From Pseudomonas capsici (GTDB lineage Bacteria; Pseudomonadota; Gammaproteobacteria; Pseudomonadales; Pseudomonadaceae), in assembly GCF_017165765.1 (NCBI RefSeq), contig NZ_JAFGZD010000014.1, positions 84,920 through 148,919 of the forward strand: DNA of 64,000 bases. Reading direction: 5' to 3'. Every line of letters begins with the position of its first letter. Position 1 is the stretch's first letter. A program made the position numbers and the translations under genes. A model generated the notes under the pieces. It saw nothing but the letters and a program-made list of their open reading frames with translations, ran no database searches and was not told the origin of the DNA. Positions 42,003 to 50,931 of this stretch are shown here, piece after piece.

Positions 42003-42079
42003 GGCTACATAGCTCAGTTGGTTAGAGCATAGCATTCATAATGCTGGGGTCCGGGGTTCAAGTCCCTGTGTAGCCACCA
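42003..42079 (+). tRNA. tRNA-Met (anticodon CAT), elongator type
   Basis: This 77-base cloverleaf has acceptor pairs GGCTACA/TGTAGCC, discriminator A and an encoded CCA (42077-42079). The anticodon loop TTCATAA has CAT at 42037-42039. The fully paired first base pair argues for the elongator rather than the initiator form; tRNA-Ile2, which also has CAT in DNA, is less likely on overall sequence. Confidence 0.92.
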
Positions 42080-42090
42080 AGTTCAACAAG

Positions 42091-42118
42091 AAGCCCGCCT
42101 CGTGCGGGCTTTCTTGTT
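42091..42118 (+). terminator. Terminator after tRNA-Met
   Basis: AAGCCCGC (42091-42098) pairs with GCGGGCTT (42104-42111), followed by TCTTGTTT. Confidence 0.85.
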
Positions 42119-42119
42119 T

Positions 42120-42546
42120 CTGGCGTCTGCTCTTCCGCTCGCCCAACGCCATACCCAAAGCTTTGCGACGGATTATCAAACCGCTCATGCACTGCTCTCG
42201 TCCTGGCATACCGGTGTGTGCTACTGACAAGCTCCCCCCCCTCAGCTCACCACTGGTCGGATAAGACCACCGCTCTAAACCGCACCTCTTCGCTTGTCAT
42301 CAGACATCACTCAAGCATCCAGCCCATACAGACCGGGCCTATCGGGCCATTAGCAAGCCAGCATCGGCAGCGCCTCTTATAGACAAGAACAAAAAACAAG
42401 GCGTTATTGCAAATCGTTTGTATTTACATAAATGTGAAAAACTTGTTAAATCCGCGCCTTCAATGTTGCCCTTTGCCACGTCGAGCGTCCGGTGTGACGT
42501 GTTCTGCAAAGCCGATCTGTCTTCATGCCCCTTTAGGAATCACGAG
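42120..42546 (+). promoter_or_regulatory. Leader of the siderophore receptor with Fur-box-like dyad
   Basis: This 427-base stretch holds no gene. TGCAAA-TCG-TTTGTA at 42408-42422 is a near-perfect dyad in an AT-rich promoter-like context about 125 bases before the receptor ATG, and could be a Fur site; agreement with the classical Fur box is partial. AGGA at 42535-42538 is the ribosome-binding site. Confidence 0.45.
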
Positions 42547-44928
42547 ATGCTTCGTCCCTTTATCCCCACGTTGACCGGTGTCCTGGCACTCGGCCTGTCG
42601 GCCTCTGCCTTGGCTGCTCCTGTCAGCTTGAATCTGCCATCTCAGTCCCTGTCGTCGTCTCTGACCCAATTGAGTCAGGTCAGTGGTATGCAAGTTAATT
42701 TCGATGCCCGCTCTGTCGCAGGCAAGCAGGCACCAGCGGTGCGTGGCAATCTGGAGCCGGCGCAAGCGCTGAATCAGTTGCTGGCTGGCAGCGGTCTCGG
42801 TGCAACCGTGCAGGGTAATTCTGCGCAGGTCTTCCAGCAGCAGGCCGCAGGTCCGGTGTCGCTGGGTAATGTGGATATCAATGCCGATACGAGCATTGCC
42901 GGGGCTGCCACCACCGAGGGCACCAACTCCTACACCACGGGCTCGATGAATACGGCGACCAAATTGCCCTTGTCGATCCGTGAAACGCCTCAGTCGGTCA
43001 GTGTCATGACGCGTCAACGCATGGATGACAAAGGCATGAGTGACGTCAACGATGTCGTCAAATACGCGCCGGGCGTGACGCTACGCAAGTTCGGCCAGGA
43101 TCGTCAGCAATTCCTGGCCCGTGGTTTCACCATCGATAACCTGATGTACGACGGATTGCCGAGCAGCCTTGGCACCTTCACTCAGGACACCATTTCCGAA
43201 GCGGATCTGGCCATCTACGACCGCGTTGAAGTGGTGCGTGGCGCTACCGGTCTGATGACCGGTGCCGGCAACCCGTCGGCGACCCTGAACATGGTGCGCA
43301 AGCGCCCTACCGCGACACCGCAGCTCAGCATCACGACCAGCGCTGGCAGCTGGGACCGTTACCGCACTGAAGTCGATGCCTCCAACAAGCTCAACGAGTC
43401 CGGCACACTCCGTGGCCGTGCAGTGGCGGCGTATGAAGACAACAAGAGTTTTGTCGACGAGCGCAACAAACAGCGTCAGACCTTTTACGGGATTCTGGAA
43501 GCCGACCTGAGCGATTCGACCACCTGGAGCATCGGTGCCTCCAAGCAACGCGACGACGCAACTTCCGACTGGGGCAGCCTGCCGTCCGGTCCCAACGGCG
43601 AAAACCTGCATCTGTCTCGCTCGACCTTCCTGAGCAACGACTGGGCTTACTGGGATCGCGACAATGTCAGCCTGTTCACCGACCTGACTCACCGCTTCGA
43701 CAACGGCTGGAACGCCAAACTGGCAGCGGCCAAGATCTGGGCCGAGTCCAATTCGTTTTCCAGCTACCTGAACTACGGCGGCAGCACTGGCTTTACCCAG
43801 TCGTCCGGTCAATATGACACTACCGATGATCAGACCAACCTCGACGGCTCCCTCTCCGGCCCGTTCCAGTTGTTCGGCCGCGAGCATGAGCTGACCATCG
43901 GTGCCAGCCGCCGTGAAGAGAAATTCGATCAGGTGGGTGGCTGGTGGCTGAACTCACCATCGGTGGATATCTATAACTTCAGCCACAGCGTGATCGCCAA
44001 ACCTTCGAGGGCCGACCGCAACCCGTACCAGAACCGGTATACGGCGACTGAAGAGGCTTTCTATGCCGTCGCCCGCTTCAACCCGATCGATCCGCTGCAC
44101 GTAATCATCGGCAGCCGCCTGAGCTGGTACGACTACGACGATCGCAGCGCCACCGGCGACTATAAGGTGACTCAGGAAGTCACGCCGTATGCAGGCGTCA
44201 TCTATGACCTGAACGATACCTACTCGGTCTACGCCAGCTACACCGAAATCTTCAAGCCGCAGAACAACAAGGATGTCTCCGGCTCGGTGCTGGACCCGAT
44301 GACGGGCAAAAGCTATGAAATCGGTCTGAAAGGTGAGTATTTCGACGGTGCACTGAATGCTTCGGTAGCCCTGTTCGACATGACCCAGGAAAAACGTGCC
44401 TACGAACTGGCAGACCAGCAGACGAGCTGCCCGACCTTTGCGGCCAACCAGACATGCTACGGCTCGGCCGGTGAAGTCCGCAGCCGCGGTATCGACACCG
44501 AAATCAGCGGTGCGCTGACCCCGAACTGGCAGTTCTCCGCAGCCTATACCTATGTGCTGAGCCAGTACGTCAAGGATGCAGTCGAGCGCAACGAAGGCCG
44601 CCTGTTCGCACCTGAGCAGCCCAAACACCTGTTCAAAGCCACGACCAGCTACAACCTGCAAGGCGACCTGAGCAAGTGGCGCGTCGGTGCTGACGTTCTT
44701 GCCCAGAGCGAAACCTTCAACCGTGTCGGCACCGGCTATGCGACTCAGAATGCCTACTCCGTCGTCGGCCTGATGGCGGGTTACAAGTTCGACGAGCACT
44801 GGGATGGCCGCGTCAACTTCAACAACGTGTTCGACACCAAATACTGGCAGGGCATTCCGACCGGTACCGGTAGCGGTGTCTACGGCGACCCACGCAACCT
44901 GATGTTCTCGCTGAAGTGGACGCTCTGA
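42547..44928 (+). CDS. TonB-dependent siderophore receptor with STN signalling domain
   Basis: This 793-residue outer-membrane receptor imports a ferric siderophore with energy from TonB. It has a signal peptide (MLRPFIPTLTGVLALGLSASALA), then an STN domain (residues about 28-100: SLNLPSQSLSSSLTQLSQVSGMQVNFDARSVAGKQ), a plug domain (SIRETPQSVSVMTRQRMDDKGM onward) and a 22-strand barrel ending MFSLKWTL. The STN domain normally talks to an inner-membrane anti-sigma factor, as in FpvA or FecA, yet no sigma/anti-sigma pair lies in this window. The start at 42547 has AGGA 8 bases upstream. The siderophore cannot be named. Confidence 0.93.
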   Translation: MLRPFIPTLTGVLALGLSASALAAPVSLNLPSQSLSSSLTQLSQVSGMQVNFDARSVAGKQAPAVRGNLEPAQALNQLLAGSGLGATVQGNSAQVFQQQAAGPVSLGNVDINADTSIAGAATTEGTNSYTTGSMNTATKLPLSIRETPQSVSVMTRQRMDDKGMSDVNDVVKYAPGVTLRKFGQDRQQFLARGFTIDNLMYDGLPSSLGTFTQDTISEADLAIYDRVEVVRGATGLMTGAGNPSATLNMVRKRPTATPQLSITTSAGSWDRYRTEVDASNKLNESGTLRGRAVAAYEDNKSFVDERNKQRQTFYGILEADLSDSTTWSIGASKQRDDATSDWGSLPSGPNGENLHLSRSTFLSNDWAYWDRDNVSLFTDLTHRFDNGWNAKLAAAKIWAESNSFSSYLNYGGSTGFTQSSGQYDTTDDQTNLDGSLSGPFQLFGREHELTIGASRREEKFDQVGGWWLNSPSVDIYNFSHSVIAKPSRADRNPYQNRYTATEEAFYAVARFNPIDPLHVIIGSRLSWYDYDDRSATGDYKVTQEVTPYAGVIYDLNDTYSVYASYTEIFKPQNNKDVSGSVLDPMTGKSYEIGLKGEYFDGALNASVALFDMTQEKRAYELADQQTSCPTFAANQTCYGSAGEVRSRGIDTEISGALTPNWQFSAAYTYVLSQYVKDAVERNEGRLFAPEQPKHLFKATTSYNLQGDLSKWRVGADVLAQSETFNRVGTGYATQNAYSVVGLMAGYKFDEHWDGRVNFNNVFDTKYWQGIPTGTGSGVYGDPRNLMFSLKWTL

Positions 44929-44952
44929 TCCTCTGAAGCACTGCCCCCCCTG

Positions 44953-44988
44953 AAAAGCCGATGCCAGAGCTTCTGGCATCGGCTTTTT
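44953..44988 (+). terminator. Strong terminator after the siderophore receptor
   Basis: A perfect 16-bp stem (44953-44968 with 44972-44987), a 3-base loop and flanking A and T runs make it effective in both directions. Confidence 0.9.
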
Positions 44989-45114
44989 CATGCCCGTCAT
45001 CCGGTATTGTTTTGAAACATTCTGCTCAGAATGCCTGGCGGCGCCTGGAGGAATTTTTCACACCGCCTGCGTTAACATTTCTGGTCGAAAATTCAGTCAG
45101 AGCCTGAAACCAGG

Positions 45115-47130
45115 ATGTCCGTACCCCCCGCTGCACCGTCTTCAAACCTACCCGCCGTACTCGCTGGCCCTCTCTTGCGTCGTCAGGAAGCAAACCGTCT
45201 GGTGCTGTGGCTGACAGGGTCGCGGGCGCTTTCCATGACCTTGCGTCTGCAATTCACTGATGCCAACGGGGCGCAGGTCTGCACGGACTATCCGCTCGAT
45301 GCCGGGCAATGCAAGATCATCGCCGTAGGTCGTCATGCCTTTGTGCACCTGATAGACATAAAGCTGGATACCGATCTGCCCCGGGACATCCTGATCGGTT
45401 ACGACCTGCTGATCGACGACGAGCAGCACAGCAGCATCGCCGACTGGGCACCTCATCTGCTCTACGCCGAAGCAGGCAGCCCGAACTTTGTGGTGCGCAG
45501 CAAGATCGACCATATGCTCCACGGCTCATGCCGCAAACCGCATCACCCTGCGGCTGACGGCCTGTTGTGTGTCGACCGCCTGCTGGCCGATACAAAAGAC
45601 CCGCAGAAGCGCCCTGCCCTGCTGATGATGAGCGGCGATCAGGTTTACGCCGACGATGTTGCCGGCCCGATGCTGCGTGCGATTCATGCCTTGATCGAAC
45701 GCCTTGGCCTGTTCGGGGAGCGGCTTGAAGGTGCTGTGATTGATGACAGCGTCGACCTCTACCGGCACCCGGCCAGCTATTACCAGCGCGCCGATCTGCT
45801 GCCGGCACTCAAGAGCAACGAAACGCTGCGCGAGCGGTTCTTCGGCGGTGTCAGCAAACCCGTGTTCACCAGCAGTTCGGCGGATAACCATCTGGTCACG
45901 ATGGCGGAAGTCATGGCGATGTATCTGCTGGTCTGGTCGCCGACACCCTGGACACTCATCGAACCGGACATGCCGAAGCTCGATGCCGAACAGTGCGAGC
46001 GCTACGCCAGAGAGCAGCACCTGATCGACGACTTCAAAAACGGCCTGGGTGGTGTGGCACGGGCCATGGCGCATCTGCCGTGCATGATGATTTTCGATGA
46101 CCACGACATTACCGATGACTGGAACCTGTCGGCCAACTGGGAAGAAAGCGCCTACGGCCATCCATTCTCCAAACGCATCATCGGCAACGCGCTGCTCGCC
46201 TATCTGCTGTGCCAGGGCTGGGGCAACAATCCCGATGCGCTTGATGAGCTCATCCAGCAGGTCGAGGCTTTGAGTACAGAGGCCAGGGACCATGACAACC
46301 GCTGGGTCAGCAAGACTCAGGACGCCGTGATCGACAGACTGCTGCACTTCCAGCAATGGCATTACGTTCTACCCACCAGCCCGGCACTGGTGGTGCTCGA
46401 TACCCGGACCCGGCGCTGGCGCAGCGAGTCAAACTTCAATCAGCCTTCGGGCCTGCTGGACTGGGAAGCACTCAGCGAACTGCAGCAGGAATTGCTCGAC
46501 CACAAGGCCGCGATCATCGTGTCGCCAGCCCCCGTGTTCGGGGTCAAGCTGATCGAGGCCATCCAGCGGGTGTTCAGCTGGTTCGGTTACCCGTTGCTGG
46601 TGGATGCGGAGAACTGGATGGCGCATCGAGGAGCTGCGCAGGTCATTCTCAATATCTTTGGTCATTCCAGGACGCCGGGGAACTACGTCATTCTTTCGGG
46701 AGACGTGCATTATTCGTTCGTCTACGAAATCCTCATTCGCAAGCGCAGCGGCGGGCCACGCATCTGGCAGATCACCAGCAGCGGCATCAAGAACGAGTTT
46801 CCCCGCCGTCTGCTCGATACCTTCGATCGCCTGAACCGCTGGCTCTACTCGCCGCGCTCGCCACTCAACTGGTTCACCAAACGTCGACGCATGAAAGTCA
46901 TTCCGCGCACACCGCAGCACAGCAAGGCCGGTGAGCGGTTATGGAATTCGGCAGGCATCGGCCAGGTCTTCTTCAACGAGCGGGGCGAACCGATCCTTAT
47001 CCATCAGCTCAACGCCGATGGCTCTGCCCCCACCTGCTTCGTCGAGCCCGAAGAATACAAGGACGAGCGGTCCTCGCCGGACAGCAGTTTTCTGGAAAAC
47101 GACCGCAAAACGAGCGATAGTCACCGCTGA
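45115..47130 (+). CDS. PhoD-like metallophosphatase
   Basis: This 671-residue protein of the PhoD-like phosphatase superfamily has metal-site motifs in order: SGDQVYADDVAGPM (about 179-192), MIFDDHDITDDWNLS (about 325-339) and ILSGDVHYSFVYEI (about 526-539). There is no signal peptide or Tat motif (it starts MSVPPAAPSSNLPAVLAGPLLRR), unlike secreted PhoD alkaline phosphatases, so a cytoplasmic role is likely. Length is greater than classical PhoD. A phosphatidylcholine synthase gene follows after 138 bases, hinting at phospholipid or nucleotide turnover. Function is otherwise unknown. Confidence 0.85.
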   Translation: MSVPPAAPSSNLPAVLAGPLLRRQEANRLVLWLTGSRALSMTLRLQFTDANGAQVCTDYPLDAGQCKIIAVGRHAFVHLIDIKLDTDLPRDILIGYDLLIDDEQHSSIADWAPHLLYAEAGSPNFVVRSKIDHMLHGSCRKPHHPAADGLLCVDRLLADTKDPQKRPALLMMSGDQVYADDVAGPMLRAIHALIERLGLFGERLEGAVIDDSVDLYRHPASYYQRADLLPALKSNETLRERFFGGVSKPVFTSSSADNHLVTMAEVMAMYLLVWSPTPWTLIEPDMPKLDAEQCERYAREQHLIDDFKNGLGGVARAMAHLPCMMIFDDHDITDDWNLSANWEESAYGHPFSKRIIGNALLAYLLCQGWGNNPDALDELIQQVEALSTEARDHDNRWVSKTQDAVIDRLLHFQQWHYVLPTSPALVVLDTRTRRWRSESNFNQPSGLLDWEALSELQQELLDHKAAIIVSPAPVFGVKLIEAIQRVFSWFGYPLLVDAENWMAHRGAAQVILNIFGHSRTPGNYVILSGDVHYSFVYEILIRKRSGGPRIWQITSSGIKNEFPRRLLDTFDRLNRWLYSPRSPLNWFTKRRRMKVIPRTPQHSKAGERLWNSAGIGQVFFNERGEPILIHQLNADGSAPTCFVEPEEYKDERSSPDSSFLENDRKTSDSHR

Positions 47131-47268
47131 ACCTTATCGGCGATTGCCGGGTCGATAGTAGCTAACCCGTTTGTGTGAAAACTACTGCACCCGGTGCTGC
47201 TGCGTTTTCACATAATCTGAAGGTCATCTTTGTAACACTGACACGCATTACTTTCTGGAGAGCGTCCC

Positions 47269-47988
47269 GTGATAACCAATCAACGCATAGCCAGGCTTAA
47301 CGCATGGGGTGCTCACGGCTTTACCGCCACAGGCGTAGTCCTTGCGTTTCTGGCAACCATTGCCCTGTTCAATAATGAACCCAAAGCCTGCCTGCTCTGG
47401 CTGGGCGTCGCCCTGATCGTGGACGGCGTCGACGGCTCACTGGCGCGCAAGGTCAACACTCACTCGGTACTGCCGCACTTCGACGGCTCGGCACTGGATC
47501 TGGTGATCGACTACCTGACCTACGTCTTCATCCCGGCCCTGTTCATCTACCGCTATATCCCGCTGCCGGAATTCACTCTGCTGTTAAGCATATCGATCAT
47601 TCTGGTTTCGTCGCTGTTCTGCTTCTGCAACGTGGACATGAAAAGCAAGGACAACTATTTCCAGGGCTTCCCGGCTGCCTGGAACGTGGTTGCCCTGAGC
47701 ATGTATATCCTGTCACCCGCGCCCTGGATGACCTTTGTCACCATCGTGGCCCTGGCACTGCTGACCCTGACCCGGATGAAATTCCTGCACCCGTTTCGGG
47801 TTCGCAAGTTCATGCCGATCAATATCGCGGTCACCACGGTCTGGTTGCTGTGCAGCGCCTCGCTGATCATCAACCACCCACACAATGGCCCGTTGGTGCT
47901 GGGGCTATGGTTTGCAATGTCCGCGTACTTCCTGGGAATCTGTATCTGGAGAACATCTCTGGAATGGCTGGGCAGGCTCAAGGCCTGA
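47269..47988 (+). CDS. pcs: Phosphatidylcholine synthase
   Basis: This 239-residue inner-membrane enzyme joins CDP-diacylglycerol and choline to make phosphatidylcholine in one step. The CDP-alcohol phosphotransferase motif is visible as DGVDGSLAR followed by GSALDLVIDY (residues about 53-86), and about seven membrane segments surround it. The MKSKDNYFQGFPAAWNVV segment is typical of bacterial Pcs. The GTG start has CTGGAGAG about 6 bases upstream. Choline is abundant in plant and animal hosts, and the lipid supports host interaction in P. syringae. Confidence 0.93.
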   Translation: MITNQRIARLNAWGAHGFTATGVVLAFLATIALFNNEPKACLLWLGVALIVDGVDGSLARKVNTHSVLPHFDGSALDLVIDYLTYVFIPALFIYRYIPLPEFTLLLSISIILVSSLFCFCNVDMKSKDNYFQGFPAAWNVVALSMYILSPAPWMTFVTIVALALLTLTRMKFLHPFRVRKFMPINIAVTTVWLLCSASLIINHPHNGPLVLGLWFAMSAYFLGICIWRTSLEWLGRLKA

Positions 47989-48009
47989 AATCCAGAGGAA
48001 GGAAATGCA

Positions 48010-48035
48010 GGGGCTGTTGATGTTTCAACAGCCCC
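48010..48035. terminator. Hairpin between convergent pcs and sotB
   Basis: GGGGCTGTTGA (48010-48020) and TCAACAGCCCC (48025-48035) form a perfect 11-bp stem with a 4-base loop. No T-tract follows on the plus strand, so strength is uncertain. Confidence 0.6.
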
Positions 48036-48042
48036 GATCAGC

Positions 48043-49251
48043 TCAACACTTGCTGTCGGCCGACAGCGCAGCAGCGGAATCCTGCTTGCTGAACAGATAA
48101 GTGCTCACGCAGCACAGCAGTAACCCGCCCACGGCCACCAGGCCACCGACGATCCCCACATTTGCGACGCCCAGCTGACTGCTCACCACACTGCCCAGCA
48201 AGGCACCGCCGCCGATCCCGATATTGAAGATGCCCGAGAAAAGCGACATCGCCACGTCTGTAGCATCCGGTGCCAGGCTCAGGACCCGGGCCTGCAACAG
48301 CAGCCCGAAACACATCATGGCCATGCCCCACACGACACTCAATGAACCGAGGGCAGCCGCCTGACTCGAAAACGGCAACAGCATCAGCAGGCACAGCGCA
48401 ACCAGAGTGATGGCGGCAATCAGCAGGCCATTGGGGAAGCGGCTGCTGAACAGACTGAAGACGATGGAGCCGATAATCCCCGCGCCGCCAGCCAGCAGCA
48501 GCAACAAGGTCGTCATCTCGCCGCTCAGGTGCGCCACGGTCTGGGCGAAGGGCTCGATGTAGCTGTAAGCGGTGAAGTGCGCAGTGACGACGGTAGCGGT
48601 CAATGCATAGACCGCCACAAGCCTTGGACGCTTGAACAGAATCGGCAGGCTTCTGAGCGAACCGGAGTTCTGGCTTGGCAGCAGCGGCAGCGTGCGACTC
48701 AGCAGCAATACGGTCAGCGCGGAGATCCCGGCAATCCCCATGAAGGTCGTGCGCCAGCCCAGCGCCTCGCCCAGCACGCGGCCCAGCGGAATGCCCAGCA
48801 CCATGGCCAGCGAAGTGCCCGTTGCCAGCAAGCCCAATGCCTGAACCTGCTTGCCCGGTGGCGCAATGCGCACGGCCAGCGATGCGGTGATCGACCAGAA
48901 AATCGCGTGGGCAAAGGCAATGCCGACGCGGCTGATCAGCAACACACCAAAGCTTGAAGCCGTGGCCGAGAGAATGTGGCTCACGACAAACAGCATGAAG
49001 ATGCAGATCAGCAACTTGCGCCGCTCGATGTTGCGGGTGATCAGCATCATCGGCAGGGACATCAGCGAAACGACCCAGGCATAGATCGTCAGCATCAGGC
49101 CGACCTGCGCCGTGGTCATGTCGAAGCTTTCGCCAATATTGCTCAACAGGCCAATAGGCACGAATTCGGTCGTATTGAAAATGAAGGCAGCCAGCGCCAG
49201 GGCAATCACGCCAAGCCAGCTACCGGTACGAACCTCTGGAGGGGTATTCAT
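48043..49251 (-). CDS. sotB: Sugar efflux transporter SotB-like (MFS DHA1)
   Basis: This 402-residue, 12-segment inner-membrane antiporter closely resembles E. coli SotB/YdeA, which exports arabinose, IPTG and other sugars: LALAAFIFNTTEFVPIGLLSNIG, MLTIYAWVVSLMSLPMML, RKLLICIFMLFVVSHILSA and VVTAHFTAYSYIEPF are near-identical blocks. The start at 49251 (MNTPPEVRTGSWLGV) was chosen by family length; the frame is open 19 codons further up. No clear ribosome-binding site was seen. Confidence 0.9.
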   Translation of the reverse strand: MNTPPEVRTGSWLGVIALALAAFIFNTTEFVPIGLLSNIGESFDMTTAQVGLMLTIYAWVVSLMSLPMMLITRNIERRKLLICIFMLFVVSHILSATASSFGVLLISRVGIAFAHAIFWSITASLAVRIAPPGKQVQALGLLATGTSLAMVLGIPLGRVLGEALGWRTTFMGIAGISALTVLLLSRTLPLLPSQNSGSLRSLPILFKRPRLVAVYALTATVVTAHFTAYSYIEPFAQTVAHLSGEMTTLLLLLAGGAGIIGSIVFSLFSSRFPNGLLIAAITLVALCLLMLLPFSSQAAALGSLSVVWGMAMMCFGLLLQARVLSLAPDATDVAMSLFSGIFNIGIGGGALLGSVVSSQLGVANVGIVGGLVAVGGLLLCCVSTYLFSKQDSAAALSADSKC

Positions 49252-49502
49252 CAAGAATCTGCAACGCTCAAAGGAGTAGCCGTTCGCCATGCATAAGCAG
49301 CATGACACCTGTACAGCAAGATCAGGCCAGCCCCCTTCGGCAACAAACGCGAAAACGCCCCCGCTCGTGAATGCATGAACGAGCGCAGCGTGCGATGTGG
49401 ATTATTGTGGGTATGGGGGGATACAACCAGATAAGGCGAATTCTACGTCTGGATTGCATGGATCACAACACGTGAGCCTGTGCGGTGACGGCCGGTAGCT
49501 GT

Positions 49503-49892
49503 TCAGCCTGCCAGCTTTCGTTGCGGGCGCTCGGCAAGCCAGGCCACCGCACACAAGGCCAGCCCGGCACCGTTCAGGGAAACGGGATTGAACGCCTGGG
49601 CAAGAAAGTGAGGGCTGACAAGAGCTACATCGATCAGCAGTCCGGCAAGCACGACCGCACTGAGCATCAATGAAGTTCGCTTGAAATACCCCGAGATCAG
49701 GCAGATCGCCAGCCCGATCTCCGCCGCACCGCTCAACCAGGCCACCCGGCTCGCATCGGCAAAACCGTGGGCCTGGATCATCTCCAGTTCACCCGGGCTG
49801 AGCCACAGGATCTTCGGCACCAGCCCATGGTAGAAAAACATCAGCGCCAGCCCGGCACGGGCTACCCAGGCAATGCGTTGCAACTCACTCAT
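49503..49892 (-). CDS. DoxX-like membrane protein
   Basis: This 129-residue protein has four membrane segments (WVARAGLALMFFYHGLVPKILWLSPGELEMIQAHG near the start) of the DoxX-like family. Such proteins often work with thiol or redox partners. The start at 49892 overlaps the preceding thiol-disulfide gene by 8 bases, so the pair is coupled, supporting a joint membrane redox role (inference). About 250 bases without genes separate it from sotB. Confidence 0.82.
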   Translation of the reverse strand: MSELQRIAWVARAGLALMFFYHGLVPKILWLSPGELEMIQAHGFADASRVAWLSGAAEIGLAICLISGYFKRTSLMLSAVVLAGLLIDVALVSPHFLAQAFNPVSLNGAGLALCAVAWLAERPQRKLAG

Positions 49893-50328
49893 GGGCCACT
49901 GCCTTGAGAAACCGCTGCTCATGGTCGGCCGTCGGCAACAGGCAACTGTCGTAACGTCCAAACAGGCGATAGCGATTCAAAGCAATGCGATCGTACCCCC
50001 AGTCGCGCAAGGGACGCGGGACGATGCGTAACGCGATCAGCCAGAACCACGGCGCAGGCATCCGTCGCATGACATACAGAAAGGCATCGGAGCGCAGCAA
50101 CAGGCGATCATTGACGATCACCGCCATGGTGTCGAACTGATCGACCGGCAAACCCGCCCACTTCAGCAACGCCTGCCCTTCGACGGACTGCACGGCAGCC
50201 AGACGGATACGTCGGGAAGTGTCGTAGCGAATGAGAAACTTCGCCCAGCCATTGCACAGCTTGCATACGCCATCGAATAACACGACGCACTCATCTGGCT
50301 GCAAGTAAGGCGCAGGGGTTGAAGGCAT
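49885..50328 (-). CDS. DCC1-like thiol-disulfide oxidoreductase
   Basis: This 147-residue protein of the YuxK/DUF393 family shows the conserved CVVLFDGVCKLCNGWAKFLI with a DGVCxxC redox motif at residues about 16-22, and ends in the RYRLFGR..SCLLP family block. It probably carries out thiol-disulfide exchange. The start at 50328 (MPSTPAPYLQPDE) has GGAGAG 6 bases upstream. It is translationally coupled to the DoxX-like gene. Confidence 0.88.
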   Translation of the reverse strand: MPSTPAPYLQPDECVVLFDGVCKLCNGWAKFLIRYDTSRRIRLAAVQSVEGQALLKWAGLPVDQFDTMAVIVNDRLLLRSDAFLYVMRRMPAPWFWLIALRIVPRPLRDWGYDRIALNRYRLFGRYDSCLLPTADHEQRFLKAVAHE

Positions 50329-50451
50329 GTGGCTCTCTCCTTGAAGAGCCGTCACTTTACCGCAGCACGGCAAAATGAACCTGAAAACAACAACGCCTCG
50401 CGGTCGGGAAGCGACCGGCGAGGCGTTCAGGTCAGCGGTACCGCAGCAGGT

Positions 50452-50790
50452 TCAAACCTTGCGCACGAACTCGGACTTCAGTTTCATGGCACCGATGCCG
50501 TCGATCTTGCAGTCGATGTCGTGATCGCCGTCCACCAGGCGGATGTTCTTGACCTTGGTGCCGACCTTGACCACCAGCGAAGAACCCTTGACCTTCAGGT
50601 CCTTGATCACGGTGATGGTGTCGCCGTCCTGCAGCACGTTGCCGGTGGAGTCCTTGATGACTTTCACATCTTCGGACTCTGCGCTGCTGCCGTCAGCAGA
50701 CCACTCATGGGCGCATTCCGGGCAGACCAGCAGGGTGCCGTCTTCGTAGGTGTACTCGGAATTGCATTTCGGGCAGGACGGTAAGCTCAC
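50452..50790 (-). CDS. yjdM: YjdM/PhnA-family zinc-ribbon protein
   Basis: This 112-residue protein starts MSLPSCPKCNSEYTYEDGTLLVCPECAHEW, a four-cysteine zinc ribbon, followed by a PhnA C-terminal beta barrel (VIKDLKVKGSSLVVKVGTKVKNIRLVDGDHDIDCKIDG). Despite the old name it is not part of the C-P lyase; its role is unknown. GTG at 50790 is preferred because homologues begin just before the first CxxC and GAGA lies upstream; GTG at 50802 is the alternative. An 11-bp dyad lies in its promoter region. Confidence 0.88.
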   Translation of the reverse strand: MSLPSCPKCNSEYTYEDGTLLVCPECAHEWSADGSSAESEDVKVIKDSTGNVLQDGDTITVIKDLKVKGSSLVVKVGTKVKNIRLVDGDHDIDCKIDGIGAMKLKSEFVRKV

Positions 50791-50811
50791 AGTGTTTCTC
50801 ACATCGAAGGT

Positions 50812-50846
50812 GGGTAAAAACCATGGATTATAAAGGGTTTTTACCC
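50812..50846. promoter_or_regulatory. Inverted repeat upstream of yjdM
   Basis: GGGTAAAAACC (50812-50822) and GGTTTTTACCC (50836-50846) are exact reverse complements with a 13-base spacer containing TTATAAAG. The repeat lies in the 140-base gap between divergent yjdM and the HD hydrolase gene and may be an operator. Confidence 0.5.
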
Positions 50847-50931
50847 TTTCAGGGGGATAGCCATCTGCAAGCCTGTCGAACGTCGTTACAGAGAATGCTT
50901 TACTTGTAGAAGTTTCTTCAGGATTTCATCG

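Noticed and set aside
42003..42546. Genomic island inserted at tRNA-Met
   Set aside because: No integrase, no direct repeat of the tRNA 3' end and no foreign genes were seen; the following gene is an ordinary receptor.
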